A stretch of DNA of 64,000 bases from Granulicatella adiacens ATCC 49175 (lineage in GTDB: Bacteria; Bacillota; Bacilli; Lactobacillales; Aerococcaceae): positions 1,860,001 to 1,924,000 of the forward strand of contig NZ_CP102283.1 in NCBI RefSeq assembly GCF_025150565.1, in the 5' to 3' direction. The number at the start of each line of letters is the position of its first letter. Position 1 is the first letter of the stretch. Below, in pieces: positions 48,959 to 57,997 of this stretch. The notes beneath the pieces were generated by a model. The model ran no database searches, had not been told where the DNA came from, and saw nothing but the letters and a program-made list of their open reading frames with translations. Made by a program: the position numbers and the translations under genes.

Positions 48959-50851
48959 CTATCGAATCGCTTCTATAAATGATTCCACATTTTTTGCTTC
49001 TAATAATGACATCATCTTTTCTGGAGAATCTAACTGCTTTCCTAACCATCCTAGAAACAGCTGCATAAACTCCATATCCTCTTCTTTGAGTGCCAGTAAA
49101 ATAACCAATTTAACAGGGAAATGATTCCACTGAATGGGTTCTTTTAAAACGGCTATCGAAATCATTGATCGTTTACTTTCTGGACGTAATGGATGAGGAA
49201 TCGCTAATGCATAATCAAAATCCGTCGAAGATAAATTTTCTCTTTCTAGAACTGAGTTTAGAAACTCCTTCGTAACGATATTCTCTTGAATTAAATGGTG
49301 TCCCATCTCATGGAGTAATTCATCTCGATTATTGGGCTGGATGTTCGCATAAAAGAACTTTTCACTCATGAAATCCGGGATTTGCGAGCGAATCTTATGA
49401 CTCATTTGTTCTGTCTCTAAGGTATTCATCACCTTTATCAACTGAATTTCATCTTGAGTATTAAAGAAAAGTCCTAAACGAACAGTTGGAATTTCAAGGG
49501 GATGCTCTATTTGGTCAAATGTAATGAGCAAGTCTGCATCGTAGAATTCCGATAAATCAGTCGTAAATGTACTCTGCTCCACGACAAAATCTAAACGATG
49601 AGAAAACTGATCTTTCAGGCGACTAACACTTCCTGCAATGAGTGGATACTGTGTATTCGCAATGAGAATCGCACGTAATTTTTGCGGTTTAACTCGCTGC
49701 ATATATGCTGCTCCAATATGTAGAGCGATAAATCCTATTTCCTCCTCTGTCATCTCACATTGAAAGACTGACATCAAATATTGACTAATCGATACGGCCG
49801 TATCAAATACTAGAGGGTATTGTCGTTTAAAGGTTTGAACATAGACATTAGGTAAGCTCAAATTCAGCTGTACTCGTTCCAAAAATCCTTGCAAATGCAA
49901 TTGGAAACGCATGGTAAAATCTTCTTGTTCTATAAAAGAAACCCCCATGATACTGTAAAGCTGTTCTCCGATTTGTCTAACTACTTCTTCTAAATCGACT
50001 ATTTCTCCACGAAAAGAAATTTTTGATTCAACGGCATCAGAGTTATGATAGGCTTTTAAAAGTTTGGCAAAAGATACCACCTCAGCTTCTGGAATGATTG
50101 TTTCTTCTAGAATTTTGGAGAAAATAGAGCGCACAATCTGATACTCTACTTCCAAATCCAATTCATCCTGCGAGAATTCTTGAACGGTATGTCCCACTTT
50201 AATCCGTTGTAATACAATCCCCATATGAAGCAGTAAAAATGGCATCAGTGACTTACGAATAGAATAGCGATTATGCTTTAGTTTATCCCAAATGATTGAC
50301 TGAATATGTTCCATATCCAATTCTGGATACACTTGCATTAACTCGCTACTATTTAAAAAGTCCTCTCCCACTTCTTTTTTTAATAGATTTCTATACAGTT
50401 TTCTTTTGCTCGTTTCAGATCCTTCTAATTGTAAAAATCCATTGTTCAACTGTAATGACAGACCTTCATATTCTTGCAATTTCTGTTGAACACGAATTCG
50501 AACTAATTCAAAAGTTTTAGCGCTTACAAAACACTGTTCACAAAAATGATCAATAAACACTCCATCCTCTTTAAACAATAGTTGTTTTAACAAATGAACA
50601 CTGCGTTCTTCATTGTCCTGAGGAGTCTTTGTCGGATTCAATGCTGTAATATATCTGTTTTGTTGAAAGGCTACAAGATGATACCCTTTTTGACGATTTG
50701 CTTGGATGATATGAGGAGCTTCTTGATTAATATGTTCAATATCTAGTCGAACCGTTCGAGTACTCACACCCAAACAGGTCGCAAGCTCTCTCCCTTTCAT
50801 CCATTCTTGACGAGATAGTAGTTGCAATAACTGTTGGTGACGCTGTTTCAT
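48959..50851 (-). CDS. PRD-containing transcriptional regulator with PTS domains (LicR/MtlR type)
   Basis: 630 residues from the ATG at 50851 (MKQRHQQLLQLL), GGAGGGG upstream. Order: N-terminal HTH ('MKGRELATCLGVSTRTVRLD'), two PRDs (~170-390, with phosphorylatable His such as 'FIALHIGAAYMQRV'), an EIIB-like domain (~400-480) and an EIIA-like domain (~490-630, 'DYALAIPHPLRPES'). Such proteins activate the adjacent PTS operon when the sugar is present, through phosphorylation by HPr and the IIB. It heads its own operon, and a palindrome sits over the -35 of its promoter. Confidence 0.92.
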   Translation of the reverse strand: MKQRHQQLLQLLSRQEWMKGRELATCLGVSTRTVRLDIEHINQEAPHIIQANRQKGYHLVAFQQNRYITALNPTKTPQDNEERSVHLLKQLLFKEDGVFIDHFCEQCFVSAKTFELVRIRVQQKLQEYEGLSLQLNNGFLQLEGSETSKRKLYRNLLKKEVGEDFLNSSELMQVYPELDMEHIQSIIWDKLKHNRYSIRKSLMPFLLLHMGIVLQRIKVGHTVQEFSQDELDLEVEYQIVRSIFSKILEETIIPEAEVVSFAKLLKAYHNSDAVESKISFRGEIVDLEEVVRQIGEQLYSIMGVSFIEQEDFTMRFQLHLQGFLERVQLNLSLPNVYVQTFKRQYPLVFDTAVSISQYLMSVFQCEMTEEEIGFIALHIGAAYMQRVKPQKLRAILIANTQYPLIAGSVSRLKDQFSHRLDFVVEQSTFTTDLSEFYDADLLITFDQIEHPLEIPTVRLGLFFNTQDEIQLIKVMNTLETEQMSHKIRSQIPDFMSEKFFYANIQPNNRDELLHEMGHHLIQENIVTKEFLNSVLERENLSSTDFDYALAIPHPLRPESKRSMISIAVLKEPIQWNHFPVKLVILLALKEEDMEFMQLFLGWLGKQLDSPEKMMSLLEAKNVESFIEAIR

Positions 50852-50898
50852 AAAAATCCCCTCCATCTCAACTTGACTATACCAAATTCTTCACATCT

Positions 50899-50932
50899 AT
50901 TATACCTAAAATCTTTTCCTATTGTTAGGAAA
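50899..50932 (-). promoter_or_regulatory. Promoter and palindromic site of the PTS operon
   Basis: Minus strand TATAAT at 50899-50904. About 10-28 bases upstream is TTTCCTA-4-TAGGAAA (50915-50932), a perfect 7-base inverted repeat over the -35 region. The position suits an activator or repressor site, perhaps for the regulator just encoded. Confidence 0.6.
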
Positions 50933-51008
50933 TTTTAGCCCATTCGTGAAATTATTCGTAAATTTTCTTACTTTTTGACAGGTTTTGGATGATTGGTGTG
51001 CTAAAAAG

Positions 51009-51202
51009 AAAAAGATGTCTCTTCGATTGAAAAGTTTCTAATAGTAGCTGTAATAGGGCACCGGCTTGAGCCGAAGTCTCAAGCTCTTTCAAGATTCAAA
51101 CGACCTCTAGAAAATCAATTTCAAGAGGTCGTAATTCACTTTGAACGCTATCCCCTATTACTGCTACTATGGAACTTTTCAACTCTTTCGAGACATCTTT
51201 TT
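51009..51202. repeat. 194-base inverted-repeat structure
   Basis: Nested arms: AAAAAGATGTCTC (51009-51021) / GAGACATCTTTTT (51190-51202), then GAAAAGTTTC / GGAACTTTTC, then a long pairing around TAATAGTAGCTGTAATAGGG / CCCTATTACTGCTACTA. Inside are two small hairpins: CTTGAG/CTCAAG near 51066-51085 and GACCTCT/AGAGGTC near 51101-51130. No gene fits. It could be a non-autonomous mobile element or a large structured RNA. The surrounding gap 50933-51571 holds no protein gene. Confidence 0.75.
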
Positions 51203-51227
51203 CAACTACTCAATCAAAATCCAGTCA

Positions 51228-51550
51228 ACAAGAGAATTACAAATGGTTTCAGGTGGGGAAACCAAAACAACAAGGTGCGCTGCAGCAATAACGGCACCCC
51301 CTCGAGCCTTCATCTCAAGGGTAGCAAGCCTTAAACTGAGGGTAAGTGATCAATCGCTAACCCTCAGTAATTCGCATTGCTTGCGATTACCTTATTGTTA
51401 TTATGATGAAATCCATTAGGAGTTCTTTTGAGACTCCATTTAATTACTGCTTTCTATAGATTTTCCTTTAGCACATATCACATATTGAGTGAATAAGTAA
51501 ATTACAAATTGTTTCAGGCGGAGGGACGGGAAGGACAAGGTGGGTGCTTT
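51228..51550. repeat. Direct repeats flanking further hairpins, next to the tRNAs
   Basis: An imperfect direct repeat (AATTACAAATGGTTTCAGG at ~51234 and AATTACAAATTGTTTCAGG at ~51501, each continuing into AACAAGGTG or GACAAGGTG) is 267 bases apart. Between the copies lie a near-perfect hairpin ACTGAGGGT...ACCCTCAGT (51335-51368) and the small hairpin GGAGT...ACTCC near 51419. It may be a decayed element inserted next to tRNA genes. Confidence 0.55.
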
Positions 51551-51571
51551 TGAGAGGCGGTTTTTGGGCAA

Positions 51572-51597
51572 CAAAAAAGGCACCAGAATCGGTGCCT
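51572..51597 (-). terminator. Terminator of the tRNA pair
   Basis: Stem AGGCACC / GGTGCCT with loop AGAATC (51578-51597), followed on the minus strand by six Ts, just after tRNA-Gln. Confidence 0.9.
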
Positions 51598-51603
51598 GCA
51601 GGA

Positions 51604-51675
51604 CTGGGGTAGCTGGATTCGAACCAACGAATGACGGAGTCAAAGTCCGTTGCCTTACCGCTTGGCTATACCCCA
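51604..51675 (-). tRNA. tRNA-Gln (anticodon TTG)
   Basis: 72 bases; acceptor TGGGGTA / TACCCCA with discriminator G. The anticodon stem-loop ACGGA-CTTTGAC-TCCGT gives TTG, and the T loop is GGTTCGAATCC. CCA is not encoded. Second of a pair with tRNA-Tyr. Confidence 0.95.
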
Positions 51676-51676
51676 A

Positions 51677-51760
51677 TGGTGGAGGGGGGCAGATTCGAAC
51701 TGCCGAACCCGAAGGAGCGGATTTACAGTCCGCCGCGTTTAGCCACTTCGCTACCCCTCC
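51677..51760 (-). tRNA. tRNA-Tyr (anticodon GTA)
   Basis: 84 bases including an encoded CCA. Acceptor GGAGGGG / CCCCTCC, anticodon loop CTGTAAA giving GTA, and the long variable arm typical of bacterial tRNA-Tyr. Two bases separate its CCA from tRNA-Gln, so both come from one transcript. Confidence 0.95.
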
Positions 51761-51837
51761 AGCAAATATTAAAATTTCGTACTCAGATATCTTACAACAG
51801 TTTGAAGGAGAATGCAAGGATTTTACCGCAAAAACAT

Positions 51838-51871
51838 AAAGAATCTAGTCGATTTCCTGGCTAGATTCTTT
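51838..51871. terminator. Terminator after the helicase gene
   Basis: Perfect 11-base stem AAAGAATCTAG / CTAGATTCTTT with a 12-base loop, T-rich on both sides. Six bases after the helicase stop. Confidence 0.8.
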
Positions 51872-51877
51872 ATAAGT

Positions 51878-54568
51878 TTATTTTAATTTAGACGTGACTT
51901 TCTTCTTAGAGAAAGTTCGCTCTTGTTTATTTCCTAATGCGTTCAGACGTGCATCCAAGAGAATATGACGGCCTTCTACATTACGAGTGTATATGATTTC
52001 GTACTTGCCAATGTATTTTTCAATGTTGGCTACAAAAGCGACGACGTCTTCTTTACGTTTATCAAACATACTTGGAACGGCAAAATATTTTGTTTGATCA
52101 TTGACCCTAGTCGTAGCTCTTAGAATATAGCGCTGGTTCTCAATTGGAGCAAAGAATTCCGATAACGCCTGTGCGAAGAGTTCCTTCTCACGCAAGGTTC
52201 CCCCTTTTAGATAAGTGGCTGTTTGAAAAGAATCTTTATCCTCACGAACGACTCTAGCCTTGCAGTTTTGTGTCTGCAAGTGTCCTGATGCTAGCAAGGC
52301 TTTTCGGATGGATTCCGCAAAGAGTTCGAGGCGTTTATACGGACTCTTGTAAAGGAAATATCTCAACCAGACGATATTTAACACGATGAGCGATAAAATC
52401 CCCACTGGATAAAAGAGTTGGGACGGTCCTTTTACAAAATCGAGAAATAAATAGACAATCAATTCCGTCAGTACAATTGCTTGCGCGTAGGTGAGAATTT
52501 TTCGTGCATCTGTTAGAAGAACGGTCGGCAAGAACGCCTTGTCCACTTGCACTTCACTAGCGACTTCCATATCTTCTAGAAGCGGAAGAGATTCATTCCA
52601 GCGCTCTCTCAACTCTTCGCGGTTACGCGAGCGGCTGATGGTTTCTTGGTTGAGTTTTGTTAAATTCTTCTTCGTAAACTCGATATTTCCAAGGTCTAAT
52701 CGATCCACGCCCGATTCAATCGTGTTCTCATTATAGTGTAGTCCTAAAAATTGCTTCATGCGGCGCTGCAACAATTCCATATCCGGACTATCGATTCCGA
52801 CAGCAACCTCTTCGTCTTCTTCCTTCTTGAAGAGTTTTTTCTCCGCCAGATTAATGGACACAAGATGCCAAACGCTGCTTGTTTTATCCGGATTTTCCGG
52901 CCAAATACGAATCGCACGCCCTCGCATCTGATTGCTGAGCATGAAACTTCCGACAAAGCTAGCGAGAATCAATGAGTTCACGCACGGCGCATCCCATCCT
53001 TCCCCTAGGAGCGATTTTGTCCCAATTACGACATGAATATGCCCTTCTTGGAAGAGCTGCGTCACGGCGCTGACTAAATCATGTTGCGAACCTACTAAAC
53101 GGACCTTCACATAGTCCTTCTCGTCTAGTTGTCCTACTGATTGGAAGGTAATTTTATCGGCTCCAAAAACAGCCTCTAGACGCGATTTTACACCTGACGG
53201 GATAATAACGAGACTTCCTGTTAAAACGGCCATAGGAACGTCTAATTGTTGTTCCTCAAACTCTCTACGAAGGACTTCGAAGTAGGGCAATACGCCCAGT
53301 TGGCTATATTGAACTTCTGGGTTTCCTAAGTGCGCCTCAAAGTCCTTTCGAATGAAGTCGGTTAGAATCAATTGTCTCAAGTCGCTGCCTAATGTTTCGT
53401 ATTCTGCCTTAAAAATATCTCTGACGGCATTCAATTTTCCAAGAGATTGGTTCAATAGCTGGTCTATTTTTTTATTGCGACATAACTGTACTTGTTTGCG
53501 GTCGATTAACCCCAGAGATTTCAATTCACTCTTTAACTCTTTCAGGTCTTCTTCGGATAAATCATACCAATGTGGTACATCAAACAACATTCCTTGTAAG
53601 AGGATTTCAAACCACGCCAAGTCAAACATCGGAAGGCGGCTTGCCCCTAGTAATTGTTGAAACTGTTTCGGGAACTCGATTCCTTTATGACGTAGAAAAA
53701 TCAGTGTAGCCGAGAGATACTTCGGTTCGTTTAAGAGTTCATCTTCCGAAATGGTTCCATCGAGCGCACGGCTAGTTCTCACCGCCTCGCAAAACATCGA
53801 ATCAGAGGATAGATTTTTCAAAAAGGCTCTCTTCTGCGTAGAAAACTGATCGAGTTGATTCTCTTCTTCCTTCGTTGGGAAAGAGAAATACACATAGTCC
53901 TGGTGCGGACACAAACTGCCCTCTTTGACGAGTTCTGGGACGGTAATTTCTTCATCGATTTCTCCACACATGGCCACATAACGCTCCCACAGTGCAGGCT
54001 CTCCTTCATATGGAGGTGTTGCCGTTAGCGAAATCACCTTCATATCCGCAAAGGATTTACGGAAGGTTTCTAGACTCTTCCACCATTCATTTCGCAAATG
54101 ATGACACTCATCGAGGCACAATGTTCCAAGATTTTCTTCCTTAAAGAGCTTAATAATATCCACGTCTTTAAAATCAAAATGCTCGTTTTCGACGACATCA
54201 TCCGTATCCTCAACTTCCGTGTCGCCTTCCAAACGGTTGATGGCACTGTGCAACGCTTGATACGTCGCAACGGTGATCATCTTTGGCTGTTTGAGATTTT
54301 GCGAAATCATTTCATCGGCTAGAAGCTCATCATCCAGAAATGCCTCACGAATACGGTCAACCCATTGCTGACGAATCGTCACGGTCGGCACTAAAATGAG
54401 CGCAGGATTACTGTTTCGACGGATAAATTCAATTCCTAGCGTCGTTTTCCCAGAACCTGGGGCCGCCACTAAGTGAATATGACCATCCGCCATAATCGTC
54501 TCACTTTTTTCTAAAATGCGCTTTTGATACTCTCTCCACTCGCCTTTAAAAGATAAGTGTTCTAACAC
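51878..54568 (-). CDS. Superfamily 2 helicase with C-terminal membrane helices
   Basis: 896 residues from a GTG with GGAGGGG upstream. Helicase core ~1-620: Walker A 'VAAPGSGKTTLGIEF', box II 'LCLDECHHL' (DECH), motif III 'SLTATPPYEG', and motif VI-like 'SNQMRGRAIRIWP'. Residues ~725-770 contain two hydrophobic segments ('AIVLTELIVYLFLDFVKG', 'PVGILSLIVLNIVWLRYFL'), then a ~130-residue basic end. Helicases with such anchors are unusual; DNA uptake, repair or defence are all possible. No neighbour clarifies the job. Confidence 0.8.
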   Translation of the reverse strand: MLEHLSFKGEWREYQKRILEKSETIMADGHIHLVAAPGSGKTTLGIEFIRRNSNPALILVPTVTIRQQWVDRIREAFLDDELLADEMISQNLKQPKMITVATYQALHSAINRLEGDTEVEDTDDVVENEHFDFKDVDIIKLFKEENLGTLCLDECHHLRNEWWKSLETFRKSFADMKVISLTATPPYEGEPALWERYVAMCGEIDEEITVPELVKEGSLCPHQDYVYFSFPTKEEENQLDQFSTQKRAFLKNLSSDSMFCEAVRTSRALDGTISEDELLNEPKYLSATLIFLRHKGIEFPKQFQQLLGASRLPMFDLAWFEILLQGMLFDVPHWYDLSEEDLKELKSELKSLGLIDRKQVQLCRNKKIDQLLNQSLGKLNAVRDIFKAEYETLGSDLRQLILTDFIRKDFEAHLGNPEVQYSQLGVLPYFEVLRREFEEQQLDVPMAVLTGSLVIIPSGVKSRLEAVFGADKITFQSVGQLDEKDYVKVRLVGSQHDLVSAVTQLFQEGHIHVVIGTKSLLGEGWDAPCVNSLILASFVGSFMLSNQMRGRAIRIWPENPDKTSSVWHLVSINLAEKKLFKKEEDEEVAVGIDSPDMELLQRRMKQFLGLHYNENTIESGVDRLDLGNIEFTKKNLTKLNQETISRSRNREELRERWNESLPLLEDMEVASEVQVDKAFLPTVLLTDARKILTYAQAIVLTELIVYLFLDFVKGPSQLFYPVGILSLIVLNIVWLRYFLYKSPYKRLELFAESIRKALLASGHLQTQNCKARVVREDKDSFQTATYLKGGTLREKELFAQALSEFFAPIENQRYILRATTRVNDQTKYFAVPSMFDKRKEDVVAFVANIEKYIGKYEIIYTRNVEGRHILLDARLNALGNKQERTFSKKKVTSKLK

Positions 54569-54599
54569 CTAACCCCTCCTTTACTCATTCATTATACCA

Positions 54600-55928
54600 T
54601 CAGATTTCTTCTTTTAATTCGATTTTGATGACACTGTCCACTTCATCAGGTAACGGATAGGTGTAAGCCCCAATTTCTCCATATTGTGCAAAGCAAATGT
54701 CTTGAAAAGCTAAAGTAGTCCAACTGTTAGAAATCCTTACTTCGCTACCATCATGGACAAAACTCAACCGTTCAATCTGCTCTTTATCGATTCCTGTTAA
54801 CGCAATCGGACCAATAGGTTGTTCAAACACATGGGCATACAACATTTTCCCTTTCTTTGTATAATAACCCCATTCCGGTTTTGGCAGATTCACTAATTCT
54901 CCTTCGTAGATAGATTCTCCATTACTCTTCATCCACTGTCCAATTTCCTGCAAAATTTCTATGCTTTCTCTTGGGAATTTCCCTTTAGCGTCTGGTCCTA
55001 CATTTAAAATCATATTTCCGCCCTTGCTGACACATTCCACCAATTTACGAATAAGAACTTTAGAGCTTTTAAAGAGTTTGTCAGACGGATTATACGCCCA
55101 GTGATTATTCATCGTAAGACACAATTCCCAAGGTAACAACTCTCCCTTATCATTCCGAATCCCTTCATGAGGTACAATTTGTTCAGGACTAACAAAATCT
55201 CCAGAATAAGAATGAATCTCCTCTGTAGCAATGCTTCCAAATCCTTCCCCGGAAGTCTCTAATCGATTATCTATCACTACATCCGGTTGATGTTTGCGAA
55301 CCAGTTCTATTAATTCACTTGCCTTCCATTTTTCTCCAAACATTTCCCCATACGAAAAATCAAACCAAAGAATATCAAGTTTCCCATATTTGGTAACTAG
55401 TTCCTCGACTTGGTGATGCATCAATTCTAAATACCGATCAAAATTGATTTGCTCATTCTGATACTGCTTATTTCCTCTCATGGGATGGTGGCGATCTTCA
55501 TATTTAGGATAATCTGAATGATACCAGTCTAAGAGGCTGAAATAGAGTCCCACTCGCAGTCCTTCTGCACGAACAGCCTCTACAAATTCCTTTACCAAAT
55601 CTCGTCCAAAAGCGGTATTGGTAATCTTATAATCCGTGTACGCTGAATCGAATAAGCAAAAACCGTCATGATGTTTCGCAGTTAACACAACATATTTCAT
55701 CCCTGCCTCTTTTGCAGCTTTTGCCCACTTCCTTGCATTGAATTCAGTAGGATTAAAGGCTTCAAAATAGGGTTGATAGTCCTCAATCGTCATTTTTTCA
55801 TTATTACGGATCCATTCTCCTCTTCCAGGAATGGCATACAGTCCAAAATGAATAAACATTCCAAATCGAGCCTGTCTAAACCACTTTGTTCTCTCTAAAA
55901 TAACCTCTAGTGAATTTTCCATCTTCAT
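54600..55928 (-). CDS. Alpha-L-fucosidase, GH29
   Basis: 442 residues. GH29 features: 'ARFGMFIHFGLYAIPGRGEW', 'GMKYVVLTAKHHDGFCLFDS', and the nucleophile Asp in 'GKLDILWFDFSYGEMF' (about residue 195). A C-terminal beta domain is present. No signal peptide, so it acts on imported fucosylated oligosaccharide. Removes terminal alpha-fucose from glycans, which goes with the glycosylasparaginase operon 4 kb away. Either ATG (55928 or 55922) may start it; the second has better spacing. Confidence 0.92.
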   Translation of the reverse strand: MKMENSLEVILERTKWFRQARFGMFIHFGLYAIPGRGEWIRNNEKMTIEDYQPYFEAFNPTEFNARKWAKAAKEAGMKYVVLTAKHHDGFCLFDSAYTDYKITNTAFGRDLVKEFVEAVRAEGLRVGLYFSLLDWYHSDYPKYEDRHHPMRGNKQYQNEQINFDRYLELMHHQVEELVTKYGKLDILWFDFSYGEMFGEKWKASELIELVRKHQPDVVIDNRLETSGEGFGSIATEEIHSYSGDFVSPEQIVPHEGIRNDKGELLPWELCLTMNNHWAYNPSDKLFKSSKVLIRKLVECVSKGGNMILNVGPDAKGKFPRESIEILQEIGQWMKSNGESIYEGELVNLPKPEWGYYTKKGKMLYAHVFEQPIGPIALTGIDKEQIERLSFVHDGSEVRISNSWTTLAFQDICFAQYGEIGAYTYPLPDEVDSVIKIELKEEI

Positions 55929-56093
55929 CCGCTCCTTTATTCTATTGCCCCAATACTATGCCTTCATTCTAGCACTCTTCCTCTTTTAAAAACATCCCTA
56001 ATTTTGGTGAACACATCAAATTTCTTCTCGTTATTTGAAAATAAAAAAGGACTCATTCTATGAGCCCTTCTCTACAATCTAAAAAAATGAATT

Positions 56094-56360
56094 TTATTCA
56101 TCCATTTGTATTTTTTGATAGTCTTTGGAGACTTTCATTAAAGTCTCATATACTTCACGAAGTTCTTCCTTTAATCCTTCGTCCGTCAAATACGATTGCA
56201 CTTTTGCAATCACTTCTTTTTCACGACTGGCATCGAAAATGGCCATCCCATTTTCCTTTTTAATTCGAGCAACATCCATAACGACTTGCATTCGTCTTTC
56301 AAAAAGAGAGACGATTTCGCGGTCGATGGTATCAATTTCTGCACGTTGATTGTCTAACAT
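56094..56360 (-). CDS. Chorismate mutase, AroQ type
   Basis: 88 residues, three-helix AroQ fold: 'NQRAEIDTIDREIVSLFERR' then 'VARIKKENGMAIFDASREKE'. The active-site Arg and Lys are present (R in FERR, K in IKKEN, R in SREKE). Converts chorismate to prephenate in Phe/Tyr synthesis. Ten bases after the DASS transporter gene. Such a free-standing mutase next to an anion transporter is a recurring Lactobacillales pair. Confidence 0.92.
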   Translation of the reverse strand: MLDNQRAEIDTIDREIVSLFERRMQVVMDVARIKKENGMAIFDASREKEVIAKVQSYLTDEGLKEELREVYETLMKVSKDYQKIQMDE

Positions 56361-56370
56361 CTAAAACCTC

Positions 56371-57843
56371 CTAAATTCCAAAAAAGACTCCTAATGGATA
56401 GCCGATAACAACGGCACTAATCGCACTAAGCAAGAATAAAACTCCCCCATAAAGAAATGTATCTTTTGCGTTCGTCCATCCAGAACCTACCGAAATGGCC
56501 ACATAAGGCATTGATGGTGGTGTCATAAACGCTAGGCTCGCCATGAATCCAATCAGACAGGCAATCGTTCCAGCTTGAACTTCAATAGATCCTGTAGCGT
56601 AAACAGTCGTTAACACGGTTGTTACAACCGAAACGGTGACTAAATTAGAAGAGACATTTGTTTGAAAACCTGCCCACAATACAAAGATAATCACAACCAA
56701 TAATGGCGAAAGGGTCGCAAATAGAGGTACTAATGAGCTTTCGAGTAAGCTAATCACCCCAAATTCAGGTTTCGTAATTAAGGTTCCCATACTCAATGTT
56801 GCCCCTACTAAGAACATGCTTGGCCAATAGACCCCCTTTTGTAGGCCTTCTTGAATGGAGAGGAGTGGTTTCCCTTCAAATGATAGAATCGCTAAAAGAA
56901 TTACTCCAACCATCGGAGGAAATGCCATTCCAGCGCCTTTTAAGAAAGTAGCCACGTCAGGTAGTAGTCCTCCGATTAGTTCTGGAAGAACCCATAGAAG
57001 AACAACACTCATAAAAATAAGGACCGTTGCTTTCTCACGTCTATTTTTCGGTGGTAAATTTTCTAGCGAGGTCATTTGTTTCATTTCTACTTGGGACAAA
57101 TCCACTCGCCAAATAGTTCTAAGAACAACTCCCATCGCGATAAAGAGCACGAGTCCGGCTGGAATTCCAATCATCATATATTGCGCGTTGGAAATCGCAA
57201 TTCCCGTTGCCGTCTTATAGAGTGCCATCGCCGTTACTGAAAAGACGTGATTGATTGGTGTCATCGCAGTTCCGATGGCAATTGTCGAAAATAGAACAAT
57301 TAATAAAATGGAAGCTTTTCTATCTCCTTTTTTAAATCCTAACAGAGCCATCATCTCTTCATAAATTGGAAAAACAATCATAAAGAGAATCGTCGGGGAA
57401 ATAAAGAGACTAATAAATAAGACACTTGTATAGAATGCTCCGATAAAATGCCAAGGTGTTTTTCCTGCAAATGAACTTCCCAAGGCCTTTGCGACAAATC
57501 TTCGAAGAGCTGGAGTTTGCTCCAAAGCATAGGTCATTAAAAATGTAAATAATAGAAAGACAAAAGTCGTATTTCCAAACGACAGATTAAAAATCTGTCC
57601 ATAATTTACTCCTGGAAGCATCCCGATTCCTAATAGTACATAGCAGAGAACGCTTGGCCAATCCGTTGCGACAAAGAGCCAAAGCAGAAGACTGCTAAAG
57701 AAGATGGACAGAACGGAAACGGTCGGTGCTGCTAGTCCAAATAATGTTCCTTGTGTAATGGTTAAATAACCGCTAATGGCTATTAAAAGACTACTAATTG
57801 CAATAATGAATTGCTGCGGTTTCGTCCATTTTTTTCCTTTCAT
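56371..57843 (-). CDS. DASS/SLC13-family anion transporter
   Basis: 490 residues with eleven to twelve helices. Family motifs: 'TAIGTAMTPINHV'-like loop (SNT/SNP type) around residue 190, and 'AGFQTNVSSNLVTVSVV' with 'FMTPPSMPYVAISVGSG' near the end. Moves dicarboxylate, citrate or another organic anion with sodium or protons. In one unit with chorismate mutase; a shikimate-like or aromatic-precursor anion is possible but unproven. Confidence 0.85.
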   Translation of the reverse strand: MKGKKWTKPQQFIIAISSLLIAISGYLTITQGTLFGLAAPTVSVLSIFFSSLLLWLFVATDWPSVLCYVLLGIGMLPGVNYGQIFNLSFGNTTFVFLLFTFLMTYALEQTPALRRFVAKALGSSFAGKTPWHFIGAFYTSVLFISLFISPTILFMIVFPIYEEMMALLGFKKGDRKASILLIVLFSTIAIGTAMTPINHVFSVTAMALYKTATGIAISNAQYMMIGIPAGLVLFIAMGVVLRTIWRVDLSQVEMKQMTSLENLPPKNRREKATVLIFMSVVLLWVLPELIGGLLPDVATFLKGAGMAFPPMVGVILLAILSFEGKPLLSIQEGLQKGVYWPSMFLVGATLSMGTLITKPEFGVISLLESSLVPLFATLSPLLVVIIFVLWAGFQTNVSSNLVTVSVVTTVLTTVYATGSIEVQAGTIACLIGFMASLAFMTPPSMPYVAISVGSGWTNAKDTFLYGGVLFLLSAISAVVIGYPLGVFFGI

Positions 57844-57964
57844 TGTTTCACCTCATTCTTATCTATCCTACCTCATTTTAAATCAGATTGCTATTGAAAC
57901 TAGGAATAAACTTTGGAATCCGATATCACTTTTCTTCTATATTATATAGGAAAATTATTCCCAA

Positions 57965-57992
57965 AATAAAAAAGCCAGGGCAGTCCCTGGCT
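57965..57992 (-). terminator. Terminator after ribU
   Basis: Perfect stem AGCCAGGG / CCCTGGCT with loop CAGT, six Ts on the minus strand. Confidence 0.9.
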
Positions 57993-57997
57993 CTTGT

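Noticed and set aside
51009-51550. CRISPR array
   Set aside because: Repeats here are inverted or a single direct pair with unequal spacing, and no cas genes are present anywhere in the window.
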